From Micromonospora sp. MA102 (GTDB taxonomy: Bacteria; Actinomycetota; Actinomycetes; Mycobacteriales; Micromonosporaceae), in contig NZ_JAMWEG010000001.1 in assembly GCF_025460765.1 (NCBI RefSeq), forward strand, positions 558,001-622,000: a stretch of 64,000 nucleotides of DNA. The letters run 5' to 3'. The notes under the pieces were generated by a model. It had not been told where the DNA came from. It did no database searches and worked only from the letters and a program-made list of their open reading frames with translations. This document shows positions 1-8,419 of this stretch, in pieces. Position 1 is the first letter of the stretch. Each line of letters begins with the position of its first letter. A program made the translations under genes and the position numbers.

Positions 1-790
1 TGGTCTTGCCGCCCGGCCCGCCCGCGGTGAGCACGTAGACCAGGCCGAACGAGTTGAAGTTCCAGATGAAGTCCAGCGAGGTGATCGCCACGACGACCGG
101 CGCGATGGCGGGCAGCGTGACGTTGCGGAACCGGTGCCAGGTGCTCGCGCCGTCCACGGCGGCCGCCTCGTGCAGCTCGCGCGGCACGCCCTGCAACCCG
201 GCGAGGAGCACCACGGTGGTCTGCGGCATGCCGGCCCAGACGCCGACGATGATGACCGCGGGCAGGGCGGTGCTGAAGTCGCCGAGCCAGTTGGTGCGCA
301 GCCCGTCCGCGCCGACCCGGTGGAAGAACTCGTTCAGCAGGCCGGCGTCCGGGTGGTAGACCAGCTTCCACAGGATGCCGACGACCACGGGCGGCATCGC
401 CCAGGGCACCACGGCCAGCACCCGGGCCAGCCCGCGGAAGCGCAGCTGCTGGTTGAGCAGCAGGGCGAGGCCGAGGGCGAGCACGAACTGGAGCACGGTC
501 ACCCCGACCGCCCAGAGCAGGCCGATCTTGAACGAGTTCCAGAACAGCTCGTCGCCGAGCAGTTCCCGGTAGTTGGCCAGCCCGGTGAAGCTGATCTCGA
601 CGTTGCGGCCGGCCCGGGCGTCGGTGAAGCCGAGCCAGATGCCCCGCACCAGCGGGAAGACCGACAGCACCACGATGGGCAGCAGCGACGGGAGCAGCAG
701 CAGGTAGATGCCCATCCGGTCGGAGCGGGACCGGGCCCTGCGGGGCCCGTCGGCGCGGGCGACGTCGGGCCGTTCGGCCACCGTGGTCAT
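1..790 (-). CDS. Carbohydrate ABC transporter permease, MalF type (3' part beyond window)
   Basis: Membrane permease of a binding-protein-dependent sugar importer. About 263 residues are visible from the ATG at 790; the C-terminus lies left of the window. A hydrophobic segment begins near residue 29. The cytoplasmic EAA loop that contacts the ATPase is clear (EAAAVDGASTWHRFRNVTLP, around positions 160-220). Its ATG overlaps the stop of the LacI gene by four bases (ATGA, 787-790), so the two are translationally coupled and share the operator region above 1850. A MalG-type partner and a binding protein probably lie further left (inference). The specific sugar cannot be read from the sequence. 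Confidence 0.9.
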   Translation of the reverse strand, partial: MTTVAERPDVARADGPRRARSRSDRMGIYLLLLPSLLPIVVLSVFPLVRGIWLGFTDARAGRNVEISFTGLANYRELLGDELFWNSFKIGLLWAVGVTVLQFVLALGLALLLNQQLRFRGLARVLAVVPWAMPPVVVGILWKLVYHPDAGLLNEFFHRVGADGLRTNWLGDFSTALPAVIIVGVWAGMPQTTVVLLAGLQGVPRELHEAAAVDGASTWHRFRNVTLPAIAPVVVAITSLDFIWNFNSFGLVYVLTAGGPGGKT

Positions 791-1869
791 GCCGTCACCT
801 CCGGGGTACGCGGCGCGGGCGCCGGCTCGGGGACGAGGAGCGGCGTCGTGGCGCTGGAGGCGCGCACGGCGAGGCTGGGGGCGACCTGCTCGCGGCGCGG
901 CGGCAGGCTCGGGTCGGCGATGCGCGACAGCAGCAGTTCGGCGGCGCGGCGACCGCGCTCGGCCGAGCCGAGGGAGACGCTGGAGAGCTGCGGGAACATC
1001 ATCCGGGCCAGTTCGGTGTCGTCCATGCCGACCAGCGCCACGTCGTCGGGGACGCGCCGGCCGGCGGCGAGCAGCGCGTGCAGCGCGCCGACGGCGATCA
1101 GGTCGTTGGCGCAGACCAGCGCGTCGGGGTGGGCCCGGGCCAGGAGGCGCTCGGTGGCGGCCCGGCCGGCCGCGTACCGGAAGTCGCCGACCTCGACCAG
1201 GCGCTCGTCGAGCGCGATGCCGTGCCCGGCGAGGGCGGCCCGGAAGCCGGCGTCGCGGGCCGCGCCGGGAACGGTGTCCAGCGGGCCGTTGACGAAGCCG
1301 ATCCGCCGCCGCCCGGCCGCGACCAGGTGGTCGACGGCCAACCCCACGCCGGTACGCGAGTCGGTGCGGACGTTGTCCACCGGCGCGTCGGCGGCGAGTT
1401 GCCCGACCACGACCACCGGCACCGGGCTGTCGACCAGCGCGGCGAGGTGGTCGCCGGTGACCCGGATCGGCGAGACGATCATCCCGTCGACGTAGCGGTG
1501 GGCCAGCCGCCGCAGCAGCGCGGTCTCGTTGTCGATCCGGCCGCCCGTGGCGTGCACCAGGAGCTGCCGCCCGGAGGCGGCGACCACGGACTCGATGGCG
1601 CGCATCATCTCGACGTACACCGGGTTGCCGATGTCCTCGACGGCGAGCGCGACGAGGCCGGTGCGCTGCGACTGGAGCGAGCGGGCGATGGCGTTGGGCA
1701 CGTACCCGACCTCGGCCGCCGCCTCGCGCACCTTGCGCACCGTCTCCGGGCTGCCGCCGACGCCGTTGAGCACGCGCGAGGCGGACGCGATGGAGACACC
1801 GGCGCGGGCGGCGACGGTGTGGACGGTGGGCCGGCCGTCGGCCGACTCCTGTAAACGTTTACGACCCAC
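787..1869 (-). CDS. LacI-family transcriptional regulator of the adjoining sugar importer
   Basis: DNA-binding repressor with an N-terminal LacI helix-turn-helix (TVHTVAARAGVSIASASRVL, about 15 residues from the start) and hinge helix (NAIARSLQSQRTG), followed by a periplasmic-binding-protein-like effector domain that should bind a sugar. About 360 residues, normal for the family. Two GTG starts are possible, at 1878 and 1869. I prefer 1869 because GGAGG (1878-1882) then lies 8 nt upstream, whereas it abuts the start at 1878. First gene of the operon with the MalF-type permease. Three AAACGTTT-core operators lie at 1851-1961, one within its first codons, so autoregulation is likely. Confidence 0.93.
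   Translation of the reverse strand: MGRKRLQESADGRPTVHTVAARAGVSIASASRVLNGVGGSPETVRKVREAAAEVGYVPNAIARSLQSQRTGLVALAVEDIGNPVYVEMMRAIESVVAASGRQLLVHATGGRIDNETALLRRLAHRYVDGMIVSPIRVTGDHLAALVDSPVPVVVVGQLAADAPVDNVRTDSRTGVGLAVDHLVAAGRRRIGFVNGPLDTVPGAARDAGFRAALAGHGIALDERLVEVGDFRYAAGRAATERLLARAHPDALVCANDLIAVGALHALLAAGRRVPDDVALVGMDDTELARMMFPQLSSVSLGSAERGRRAAELLLSRIADPSLPPRREQVAPSLAVRASSATTPLLVPEPAPAPRTPEVTA
1851..1862. promoter_or_regulatory. LacI-type operator 1 (inside lacI-like gene)
   Basis: Perfect 12-bp palindrome GTAAACGTTTAC. It lies within the first codons of the LacI-family gene, so a bound repressor would act as a roadblock as well as or instead of blocking initiation. Core matches the classic LacI/GalR-family consensus with a central CG. 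Confidence 0.85.
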
Positions 1870-1893
1870 GCCCGGCACCTCCAGCTGCTTGCT

Positions 1894-1905
1894 GTAAACG
1901 TTTCC
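1894..1905. promoter_or_regulatory. LacI-type operator 2
   Basis: GTAAACGTTTCC, sharing the AAACGTTT core with operators 1 and 3, 25-36 bp upstream of the preferred lacI-like start. Centre is 43 bp (about four helical turns) from operator 1. Confidence 0.85.
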
Positions 1906-1949
1906 GGGAGTCTGCGCCCGACCCGACGGTCAGGTCAAGGGCTCGTTAC

Positions 1950-1961
1950 GAAAACGTTTCC
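1950..1961. promoter_or_regulatory. LacI-type operator 3
   Basis: GAAAACGTTTCC with the same AAACGTTT core, centre 56 bp from operator 2. It is the distal site of the LacI operon and the closest to the divergent amidase gene (start 2155), so joint control of both directions is possible but not shown. Confidence 0.8.
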
Positions 1962-2154
1962 AACCGGGGCTGAGCTGGGCCGGACGGGCCGAGCCGGACG
2001 GTTCGGGGGCCGATCGGCCCGGGCCCGGTAATCGGTCGTCGTCACATTTGTCCTCTGGCGCTCCCACCGTCCCTGGCAATATTCTCCACTTCGCGCGCAG
2101 CAGTTGGAGTTCCTTTACATGCCCGCACACCCGTCGGGCCATTGAGGAGATGCC

Positions 2155-3288
2155 ATGCACTTCGACCACCCCGAGCTGGACCGTCGTACCCTGCTGCGGG
2201 CCGGCCTCGGCGCCGCCGCGGTGGCGGTCGTCGGGAGCGAACTCGCCTTCCCGGCCGCCGCGCAGGCCGCGCCGGGCGCGGACCTCGACTGGATCATCAG
2301 CTGCGACGAGTGGGGCGCCCGCCCGCCGGCGGACCCGCTGTCGATCAGCGCGATCGCGACCAACAAGATCATCGTGCACCACATGGCGTTCCCGAACAGC
2401 ACGGACTACTCCGAGGAGCACGCCAAGCAGCTCGCCCGCGACTGCCAGGACCTGCACATGGACACCAACCGGTGGTCGGACACCGGGCAGCACTTCACGG
2501 TCAGCCGGGGCGGCCACGTGCTGGAGGGCCGGCACGGCAGCCTGGAGCGGTTGCAGGCCGGCGACCGGCAGATGATCTCGGCGCACTGCCCCGGCGAGAA
2601 CGGCCGGGCCATCGGCATCGAGAACGAGGGCACCTACGTCACCGAGACGCCGCCCGAGGAGCTGTTCGACTCGCTGGTGAAGCTCTGCACCACCGTCTGC
2701 CAGCAGTACGGGCTGCACGCGCACGACATCTTCGGCCACTGGGACTTCCGGGCGACGCAGTGCCCGGGCGCGATGTTCTACCGGGAGTTCCCGAGGCTGC
2801 GCCGCCGGGTCTTCGCCAAGCTCGGCACCGACCTGGCCGACGTGCCGGCCCGCCGGTGGCCGGACATCTGGCGCTTCGTCGGCGGCCCGGTGGTGCAGGT
2901 GGCGCAGTACCTGCTCACCTTCCGCGGCTACACCGTCCCGGTCACCGGCGTGTTCGACGCCGCCACCGTGGCGGCCGTGGCGGACTGGCAGGCGCGCAAC
3001 GGCATCCCGGTCGACATCGACGCCACCCTCACCGCCCCGACGTGGGAGACCCTCGCGCCCGAGCTGGACAAGGACGCCACCGGCATCCCGGTGCAGGCCG
3101 TGCAGTTCATGCTCAACCTCAAGGGCTACGCCGACGTGACGATCACCGGCGTGTACGACCACCCGACCAAGAAGGCCCTCCAGGACCTGCAGCGCCTGCA
3201 CGGACTGGCGCCGAACGGCAAGGTCAGCACCACCACCTGGTGCGCCCTGGTGGGGGGTGTGGTGCGTCAGTCGTTCCAGAAGAACTGA
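2155..3288 (+). CDS. Tat-exported N-acetylmuramoyl-L-alanine amidase (PGRP fold) with two peptidoglycan-binding repeats
   Basis: Predicted zinc amidase cutting the muramic acid-L-alanine bond of peptidoglycan outside the cell. 377 residues. The N-terminus has a twin-arginine signal (DRRTLLRAGLGAAAVAVV, residues 9-26) ending near residue 39. The amidase_2/PGRP domain spans about 45-220, with likely zinc ligands His75 or His76 (IIVHHM), His195 (GHWDF) and Cys203 (QCPG), the T7-lysozyme His-His-Cys pattern. Two PG_binding_1-like repeats follow (about 245-300 and 312-366). GAGGAG precedes the ATG by a few bases; an out-of-frame ATG lies 5 nt upstream. Followed by a strong hairpin at 3309-3342. 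It could serve in cell-wall turnover or lysis of competitors; substrate preference is unknown. Confidence 0.9.
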   Translation: MHFDHPELDRRTLLRAGLGAAAVAVVGSELAFPAAAQAAPGADLDWIISCDEWGARPPADPLSISAIATNKIIVHHMAFPNSTDYSEEHAKQLARDCQDLHMDTNRWSDTGQHFTVSRGGHVLEGRHGSLERLQAGDRQMISAHCPGENGRAIGIENEGTYVTETPPEELFDSLVKLCTTVCQQYGLHAHDIFGHWDFRATQCPGAMFYREFPRLRRRVFAKLGTDLADVPARRWPDIWRFVGGPVVQVAQYLLTFRGYTVPVTGVFDAATVAAVADWQARNGIPVDIDATLTAPTWETLAPELDKDATGIPVQAVQFMLNLKGYADVTITGVYDHPTKKALQDLQRLHGLAPNGKVSTTTWCALVGGVVRQSFQKN

Positions 3289-3308
3289 CGGCGCACCGGC
3301 GGGGAAAG

Positions 3309-3342
3309 GCGGTGGAGGTGGCAACGGCGCCACCTCCACCGC
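3309..3342 (+). terminator. Intrinsic-type hairpin terminator after the amidase gene
   Basis: Perfect 14-bp stem (GCGGTGGAGGTGGC, 3309-3322) pairing with 3329-3342 across a 6-nt loop, 21 nt after the amidase stop. There is no U-tract, as is common in high-G+C actinobacteria. Confidence 0.75.
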
Positions 3343-3431
3343 TCCCGTCCACACTCGCCCGTCGCGCCTCGTTGGCCGCGGCCCGTCCCTCTGCGACGAT
3401 GCCCAGGTCACGACACCGAGGAGGCGAGACG

Positions 3432-3845
3432 ATGACGTCCAGACTCAATCCGTACCTGAGCTTCCGGGACAACGCCCGGGAGGCGATGGAGTACTACCAG
3501 CGGGTGTTCGGCGGCGACCTGCGGGTGAACACCTTCGGCGACTTCGGCAACCCGGACCCGCAACTGGCCGACCGGATCATGCACGCGCAACTGGAGACTC
3601 CCAGCGGTTTCACGCTGATGGCCTCCGACACCCCGCCCGGCATGGAATCCACCCCGGGCACCAACATGGCGATCAGCCTGAGCGGCGACGACGCGGACGA
3701 CCTGCGCCGCTGGTGGGAGCAGCTCGCCGACGGCGGCACCGTCACCATGCCGCTGGAGAAGCAGATGTGGGGCGACGAGTTCGGCATGTGCGTGGACCGG
3801 TTCGGCACCTCCTGGATGGTGGACATCGGCCAGCCTCAGGCCTGA
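3432..3845 (+). CDS. VOC-family protein, PhnB-like
   Basis: Small cytoplasmic protein of the vicinal-oxygen-chelate/glyoxalase superfamily, 137 residues. The PhnB/DUF1338-like pattern is clear: LNPYLSFRDNAREAMEYYQR at residues 5-24, a central IMHAQLETPSGFTLMASD stretch and a C-terminal FGMCVDRFGTSWMVDI. Family members include glyoxalases, bleomycin-type resistance proteins and isomerases, but PhnB-like ones mostly lack an assigned reaction. ATG preceded by GAGGCGAG. Transcribed alone between the amidase terminator and the exported nuclease-fold gene. Confidence 0.85.
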   Translation: MTSRLNPYLSFRDNAREAMEYYQRVFGGDLRVNTFGDFGNPDPQLADRIMHAQLETPSGFTLMASDTPPGMESTPGTNMAISLSGDDADDLRRWWEQLADGGTVTMPLEKQMWGDEFGMCVDRFGTSWMVDIGQPQA

Positions 3846-3940
3846 CCGCCGGGCGGAGGTGGCCCGAACGGCGGTGTCCACGGTGGCGTGACCGGCGTTA
3901 ACGTACGCCGATCACGATCCCGCCGGGAAGGACGACAGTC

Positions 3941-5026
3941 ATGGACGGCAGCCTTCGCGCACATCTCCGACGCCTCGCCAGGCTGGTCACCGCGGCCGCC
4001 CTCGCGGTGGCCGGCCTGGGGCTCGTCGCCCCGCCGGCACATGCGGAAGCCGGGCCCAAGGTGTCCGTGCTGACCCGCAACCTCTACCTGGGCGGCGACC
4101 TCACGCCGTCGATCGGGGCGCCGAACCTGCCGGCGTTCCTGGCCGCCAACGCCGCCCTGCTGAGCCACGTGGACCTGGTCGACTTCCCGGCCCGGGCAGC
4201 ACTGATCGCCGACGAGATCCGGGAGCGCAAGCCCGACCTGGTCGGGCTTCAGGAGGTGGCCCTCTGGCGCACCGGCCCGCTCGGCGACCCGGCCCCGGCC
4301 ACCGAGGTCCGCTACGACTACCTGGCCCTCCTCATGGGTGAGCTGGCCGGGTCCGGCCACCGGTACGACGTCGTGGTGGTGCGGGACGAGGCGGACCTGG
4401 AGGGTCCGGCCGGGGCGCCGCACCTGCGGGACGTCCGGCTGACCATGCGCGACGTGATCCTGGTGCGGCACGGCGGCCGGATCAAGGTGGACGCCACCTC
4501 GTCGGGCAACTTCGTCAACAACCTGGTCTTCCCGCTCGCCGCGACCGGCGGCACCGCCACGAGCACCCGCGGCTGGACGGCCGTGGACGCCACGCTGGGC
4601 AGCCGCACGTTCCGGTTCGTCAACACCCACCTGGAGGCGTTCCACCCCGGCGTACGCCTGTTGCAGGCGCAGGAGCTGCTGCGCGGCCCGCTGAGCGTGC
4701 CCGGCCGGTTGATCCTCCTCGGTGACCTGAACAGCGGGCCCGAGCTGCCCGACCCGAACAACCGGCTCGCCTACCTCGCCCTGGTCGCCGGCGGGATGGT
4801 CGACACCTGGCCGGTCCTGCACCCGGGCGACCCCGGCTACACGTCCGGCCTGGGCGACGACCTGACCGAGCCGGCCGACGACGTCGAGCACCGGATCGAC
4901 ATGGTGCTGGTCCGCGGCGCGGTGGCGCCGGTGTCCAGCGAGGTCTTCGGCAACGAGCGGCGGACCCCGGGCGGCCGGTGGGCGTCGGACCACCTGGGGC
5001 ACGAGGCCGTGCTCGCATTGCCGTGA
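3941..5026 (+). CDS. Secreted endonuclease/exonuclease/phosphatase-fold protein
   Basis: 361 residues with a Sec signal peptide (hydrophobic core about 16-32, cleavage near PAHA at 33-36). The mature part carries the Mg-dependent EEP superfamily motifs in order: TRNLYLGGDL (metal site Asn), GLQEV (catalytic Glu), NTHLE, GDLNS (Asp/Asn pair), EHRIDMV and the terminal SDHLGHE (catalytic His). The fold serves DNase I-like nucleases, sphingomyelinases and phosphodiesterases; the substrate here is not determinable. Start ATG at 3941 is the first giving a full signal peptide. A leader ORF and hairpin (5100-5139) follow before the next gene. Confidence 0.88.
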   Translation: MDGSLRAHLRRLARLVTAAALAVAGLGLVAPPAHAEAGPKVSVLTRNLYLGGDLTPSIGAPNLPAFLAANAALLSHVDLVDFPARAALIADEIRERKPDLVGLQEVALWRTGPLGDPAPATEVRYDYLALLMGELAGSGHRYDVVVVRDEADLEGPAGAPHLRDVRLTMRDVILVRHGGRIKVDATSSGNFVNNLVFPLAATGGTATSTRGWTAVDATLGSRTFRFVNTHLEAFHPGVRLLQAQELLRGPLSVPGRLILLGDLNSGPELPDPNNRLAYLALVAGGMVDTWPVLHPGDPGYTSGLGDDLTEPADDVEHRIDMVLVRGAVAPVSSEVFGNERRTPGGRWASDHLGHEAVLALP

Positions 5027-5099
5027 CCGATCCGAAACGTCGGCATTCGCGCCTGGTGAACGGCACCTATCCCAAGGCATGGAACGCCATCAATCATTA

Positions 5100-5134
5100 C
5101 CCGGAGGTAGACATGAGTCACTCTCACCTCCGGG
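5100..5134 (+). promoter_or_regulatory. Hairpin that would sequester the ribosome site of a leader ORF
   Basis: CCCGGAGGT (5100-5108) is perfectly complementary to ACCTCCGGG (5126-5134), giving a 9-bp stem with a 17-nt loop containing a smaller GAGT/ACTC stem. The left arm contains a consensus Shine-Dalgarno for the ATG at 5113 and the right arm lies within the same short ORF. It could alternatively act as the terminator of the upstream gene. Confidence 0.55.
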
Positions 5135-5139
5135 TGTGA
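5113..5139 (+). CDS. Candidate 8-residue leader peptide (MSHSHLRV)
   Basis: ATG AGT CAC TCT CAC CTC CGG GTG TGA, preceded by GGAGGT at an ideal 4-nt spacing. It ends 83 bp before the penicillin acylase-family gene. Translation would melt the hairpin that buries its own ribosome site, a layout seen in translational attenuators. Two His and two Ser codons are the only notable composition. No experimental support; the ORF could arise by chance, but the coincidence of ribosome site, hairpin and short frame is unusual. Confidence 0.4.
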   Translation: MSHSHLRV

Positions 5140-5222
5140 CGCCCGGGCACGGAGGGCGAGACGTCGGCAAGCGGTAGCCGGGCGCAGTCCCGGCCCGACT
5201 CCGCGCATCCGGAGGATCCGCC

Positions 5223-8200
5223 ATGCCCCGTCCCACCACCCGTGCCCGGCTCGCGGCCCTCGCCGCGACGCTCACCGCGGCGGCGAGCGCCCTGACGGTC
5301 GTCCCACCGACACCGGCGCTCGCCGCCACCACGTTCGCCCCCGACGACTACTGCCTCGGCCAGTGCGCCGACATCCTGCCGCCCGGCGAGAACGGCAACG
5401 CCACCCTCGCCGCGATCCTCGCCCACCAGGCGCTCGGCACCCGCCCCGCGCACTCCAGCGACCAGCTCGACGAGTACGCGAACCTGGTCTACGGCTACGC
5501 CGGGCTCACCGACGAGCAGATCGCGCAGTTCTACAACGACGCCTCGTTCGGCGTGCCCGACGGGCAGGTGGAGAGCACCGTGCGGCCCCGCGCGGACGTC
5601 ACCATCGTGCGCGACCGGGCGACCGGCGTGCCGCACGTCACCGGCACCACCCGCTCGGGCACCATGTTCGGCGCCGGCTACGCCGGGGCCCAGGACCGGC
5701 TCTGGGTGATGGACCTGCTGCGGCACGCCGGCCGCGGCACCCTCACCTCCTTCGCCGGCGGCGCTCCAGGCAACCGGGAGCTGGAGCAGAGCATCTGGGC
5801 CAACTCGCCCTACACCGAGGCGGACCTGCAGGCCCAGGTCGACGCGCTGCGCCAGAAGGGCGCCCGCGGCCAGCAGCTCTACGACGACGTCACCGACTAC
5901 ATCGCCGGCGTCAACGCCTACATCGACCAGTCCATCAGCGCCGACAACTACCCCGGCGAATACGTGCTGGCCGGGGCCGGCAAACCGACGCACTTCACCA
6001 TGACCGACCTGATCGCCACGGCCGGCGTCATCGGCGGCCTGTTCGGCGGGGGCGGCGGCTCCGAGATCCAGTCCGCCCTGGTCCGGGTGGCCGCCCGGGC
6101 GAAGTTCGGCGCCGCCGAGGGCGACCGGGTCTGGCAGGCCTTCCGGTCCCAGAACGACCCGGAGACCGTGCTCACCCTCCACGACGGACAGAGCTTCCCG
6201 TACGGCGCCACACCGGCCGGCGCGACCGGCGCCGTGCTCCCCGACGCCGGCAGCGTCGTCGCGGAGCCGCTCGCCTACGACCAGACCGGCGGGGCCGCCG
6301 CCGCCAAGGCCGGCGCCGGCAGCGCCACCACCCAGGGGCTGCTCAGCGGCCTCGCCGGGCTGCGGTCGCACGGCATGTCCAACGCCGTGGTGGTCTCCGG
6401 CCGGCACACCACCACCGGCAACCCGGTCGCCGTCTTCGGCCCGCAGACCGGCTACTTCGCGCCGCAACTGCTCATGCTCCAGGAACTCCAGGGGCCGGGG
6501 GTCAGCGCCCGCGGCGCCGCCTTCGCCGGGCTGAACCTGTACGTACTGCTCGGCCGGGGCCAGGACTACGCGTGGAGCGCCACCTCCGCCAGCCAGGACC
6601 TCACCGACACGTACGCGGTGCCGCTGTGCACCACCGACGGCAGCGCCCCGACGCTCGCGTCCACCCGCTACCTGTGGCACGGGCAGTGCGTGGCCATGGA
6701 GGTCATCGAACACCGCAACTCCTGGTCACCGACGCTGGCCGACTCCACCCCGGCCGGCTCGTACACGCTGCGCGCCCTGCGCACGAAGTACGGGCTCGTC
6801 GCGTACCGGGGGCTGGTGAACGGGCAGCCGACCGCGTTCACCAAGCTGCGCTCGACCTACCGGCACGAGGCCGACTCGGCGATCGGCTTCCAGGCGTACA
6901 ACGACCCGGCCGCGATGGGCTCGGCGGCCGCGTTCCAGCAGTCCGCCGCGAACGTCGGCTACGCGTTCAACTGGTTCTACGTCAACTCGACCGAGGCCGC
7001 CTACTTCAACTCCGGGTCCAACCCGGTCCGGCCGTCGACGGCCGACCCCAACCTGCCCACCCGGGCCGAGGCGGCCAACGAGTGGGTCGGCTGGACCGCG
7101 GACACCAACACCGCCACCTACACGCCGGCCGCCGCCCACCCGCAGTCGGTGAACCAGGACTACTACGTCAGCTGGAACAACAAGCAGGCCCGGGACTTCG
7201 GCGCGGCCGACGGCAACTTCAGCTTCGGTTCGGTGCACCGGGCCCAGCTCCTCGACGGCCCGGTGCGCGCCGCCATCGCGCAGCGCAAGCTGGGCCGGGC
7301 CGACGTCGTGCGGATCATGGCCGACGCCGCGGTCACCGACCTGCGCGGCCAGCAGGTCCTCGGCGACCTGCTCCGGGTGCTCGGCAGCGCGCCGGTCACC
7401 GACCCGGCGCTGGCCGACGCCATGACCAAGCTGCGGGCCTGGCAGCAGGCCGGCGCCCGCCGGGTGGAGACCGCCCCGGGTTCCAAGGTCTACCAGCACG
7501 CCGACGCCATCCGGATCTTCGACGCCTGGTGGCCGCTGCTGGCCGCCGCGGAGTTCCGCCCCGGCCTCGGCCCCGACCTCTACGCCGCGCTGGTGGACGC
7601 CATCGAGGTCAACGAGGCGCCGTCGGGCGGCCAGAACGGCGGTCGCGACGGCAGCGCCGTGTGGGCGTTGCAGGGCCAGCCGCACAAGGGCTCCTCCTTC
7701 CAGTACGGCTGGTGGGGCTACGTCGACAAGGACATCCGCACCGTGCTCGGCGACCCGGTGGCCGGCGGGCTGGGCCGGGCGTACTGCGGCAACGGCAACC
7801 TGGGCGGCTGCCGGCAGAGCCTGCTCGACACCCTCGCGCAGGCGGCCGCGGTGCCCGTCGCCACGGTCTACCCCGGCGACAAGTCGTGCGGGGCGGGCGA
7901 CCAGTGGTGCGCCGACGCCATCGCCCAGTCCGGGCTCGGCGGCATCACCCACCCGCTGATCGCCTGGCAGAACCGCCCCACCTACCAGCAGGTCGTCTCG
8001 TTCCCGGCGCGCCGCGGCGACGACGTCACCAACCTGGCCCAGGGGCGGGCGGCGACCGCGTCGAGCACGCAGTTCCTCACCAGCCACACCCCGGACAAGG
8101 CGGTCGACGGCAGCCTGGGCAGCCGCTGGGCCAGCAGCTACAACGACAACCAGTGGATCCGGGTCGACCTCGGCTCGGCCCGCACCGTGAGCCGGGTGGT

Positions 8201-8417
8201 GCTGCGCTGGGAGGCCGCGTACGGCAGCGCGTACCGGATCGAGGTCTCCGCGGACGGCGGCACCTGGCAGCCGGTGTTCAGCACCACCGCCGGCAACGGC
8301 GGGACGGACAACGTGACAGTCGCCCCGGTCACCGCCCGCTACGTGCGGATGTACGGGGTCAAGCGGGCCACCTCCTACGGCTTCTCGCTCTACGAATTCG
8401 AGGTCTACGGCCGGTGA
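5223..8417 (+). CDS. Secreted penicillin acylase-family Ntn hydrolase with C-terminal discoidin domain
   Basis: Exported amidohydrolase of the penicillin/acyl-homoserine-lactone acylase family, 1064 residues. Signal peptide 1-35 (cleavage at ALA-A). The alpha-subunit region begins near 118 (TIVRDRATGVPHVTG). The precursor is expected to self-cleave before Ser386 (HGMSNAVVVSGRHTTTGN), the N-terminal nucleophile of the beta subunit, with the family signature FGPQTGYFAP shortly after. About the last 126 residues form an F5/8 type C (discoidin) carbohydrate-binding module (NLAQGRAATASSTQ ... YEFEVYGR), which is not usual for the family. ATG has GGAGG about 7 nt upstream. Substrate could be a beta-lactam, acyl-homoserine lactone or other N-acyl compound. 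A 19-bp terminator follows. Confidence 0.9.
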   Translation: MPRPTTRARLAALAATLTAAASALTVVPPTPALAATTFAPDDYCLGQCADILPPGENGNATLAAILAHQALGTRPAHSSDQLDEYANLVYGYAGLTDEQIAQFYNDASFGVPDGQVESTVRPRADVTIVRDRATGVPHVTGTTRSGTMFGAGYAGAQDRLWVMDLLRHAGRGTLTSFAGGAPGNRELEQSIWANSPYTEADLQAQVDALRQKGARGQQLYDDVTDYIAGVNAYIDQSISADNYPGEYVLAGAGKPTHFTMTDLIATAGVIGGLFGGGGGSEIQSALVRVAARAKFGAAEGDRVWQAFRSQNDPETVLTLHDGQSFPYGATPAGATGAVLPDAGSVVAEPLAYDQTGGAAAAKAGAGSATTQGLLSGLAGLRSHGMSNAVVVSGRHTTTGNPVAVFGPQTGYFAPQLLMLQELQGPGVSARGAAFAGLNLYVLLGRGQDYAWSATSASQDLTDTYAVPLCTTDGSAPTLASTRYLWHGQCVAMEVIEHRNSWSPTLADSTPAGSYTLRALRTKYGLVAYRGLVNGQPTAFTKLRSTYRHEADSAIGFQAYNDPAAMGSAAAFQQSAANVGYAFNWFYVNSTEAAYFNSGSNPVRPSTADPNLPTRAEAANEWVGWTADTNTATYTPAAAHPQSVNQDYYVSWNNKQARDFGAADGNFSFGSVHRAQLLDGPVRAAIAQRKLGRADVVRIMADAAVTDLRGQQVLGDLLRVLGSAPVTDPALADAMTKLRAWQQAGARRVETAPGSKVYQHADAIRIFDAWWPLLAAAEFRPGLGPDLYAALVDAIEVNEAPSGGQNGGRDGSAVWALQGQPHKGSSFQYGWWGYVDKDIRTVLGDPVAGGLGRAYCGNGNLGGCRQSLLDTLAQAAAVPVATVYPGDKSCGAGDQWCADAIAQSGLGGITHPLIAWQNRPTYQQVVSFPARRGDDVTNLAQGRAATASSTQFLTSHTPDKAVDGSLGSRWASSYNDNQWIRVDLGSARTVSRVVLRWEAAYGSAYRIEVSADGGTWQPVFSTTAGNGGTDNVTVAPVTARYVRMYGVKRATSYGFSLYEFEVYGR

Positions 8418-8419
8418 CA

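Noticed and set aside
1930..3411. Long open frame antisense to the amidase gene (minus strand)
   Set aside because: Low-complexity Arg/Gly/Ala/His-rich translation typical of the reverse strand of G+C-biased codons; the plus-strand amidase has clear domains and a ribosome site.
5100..5134. Simple terminator of the nuclease-fold gene
   Set aside because: Not excluded, but the stem coincides with a ribosome site and short ORF, so a leader function fits better; both options are stated in the entry.
5223..8417. Beta-lactam biosynthetic gene cluster
   Set aside because: The acylase-family gene has no neighbouring peptide synthetase, isopenicillin synthase or resistance genes.
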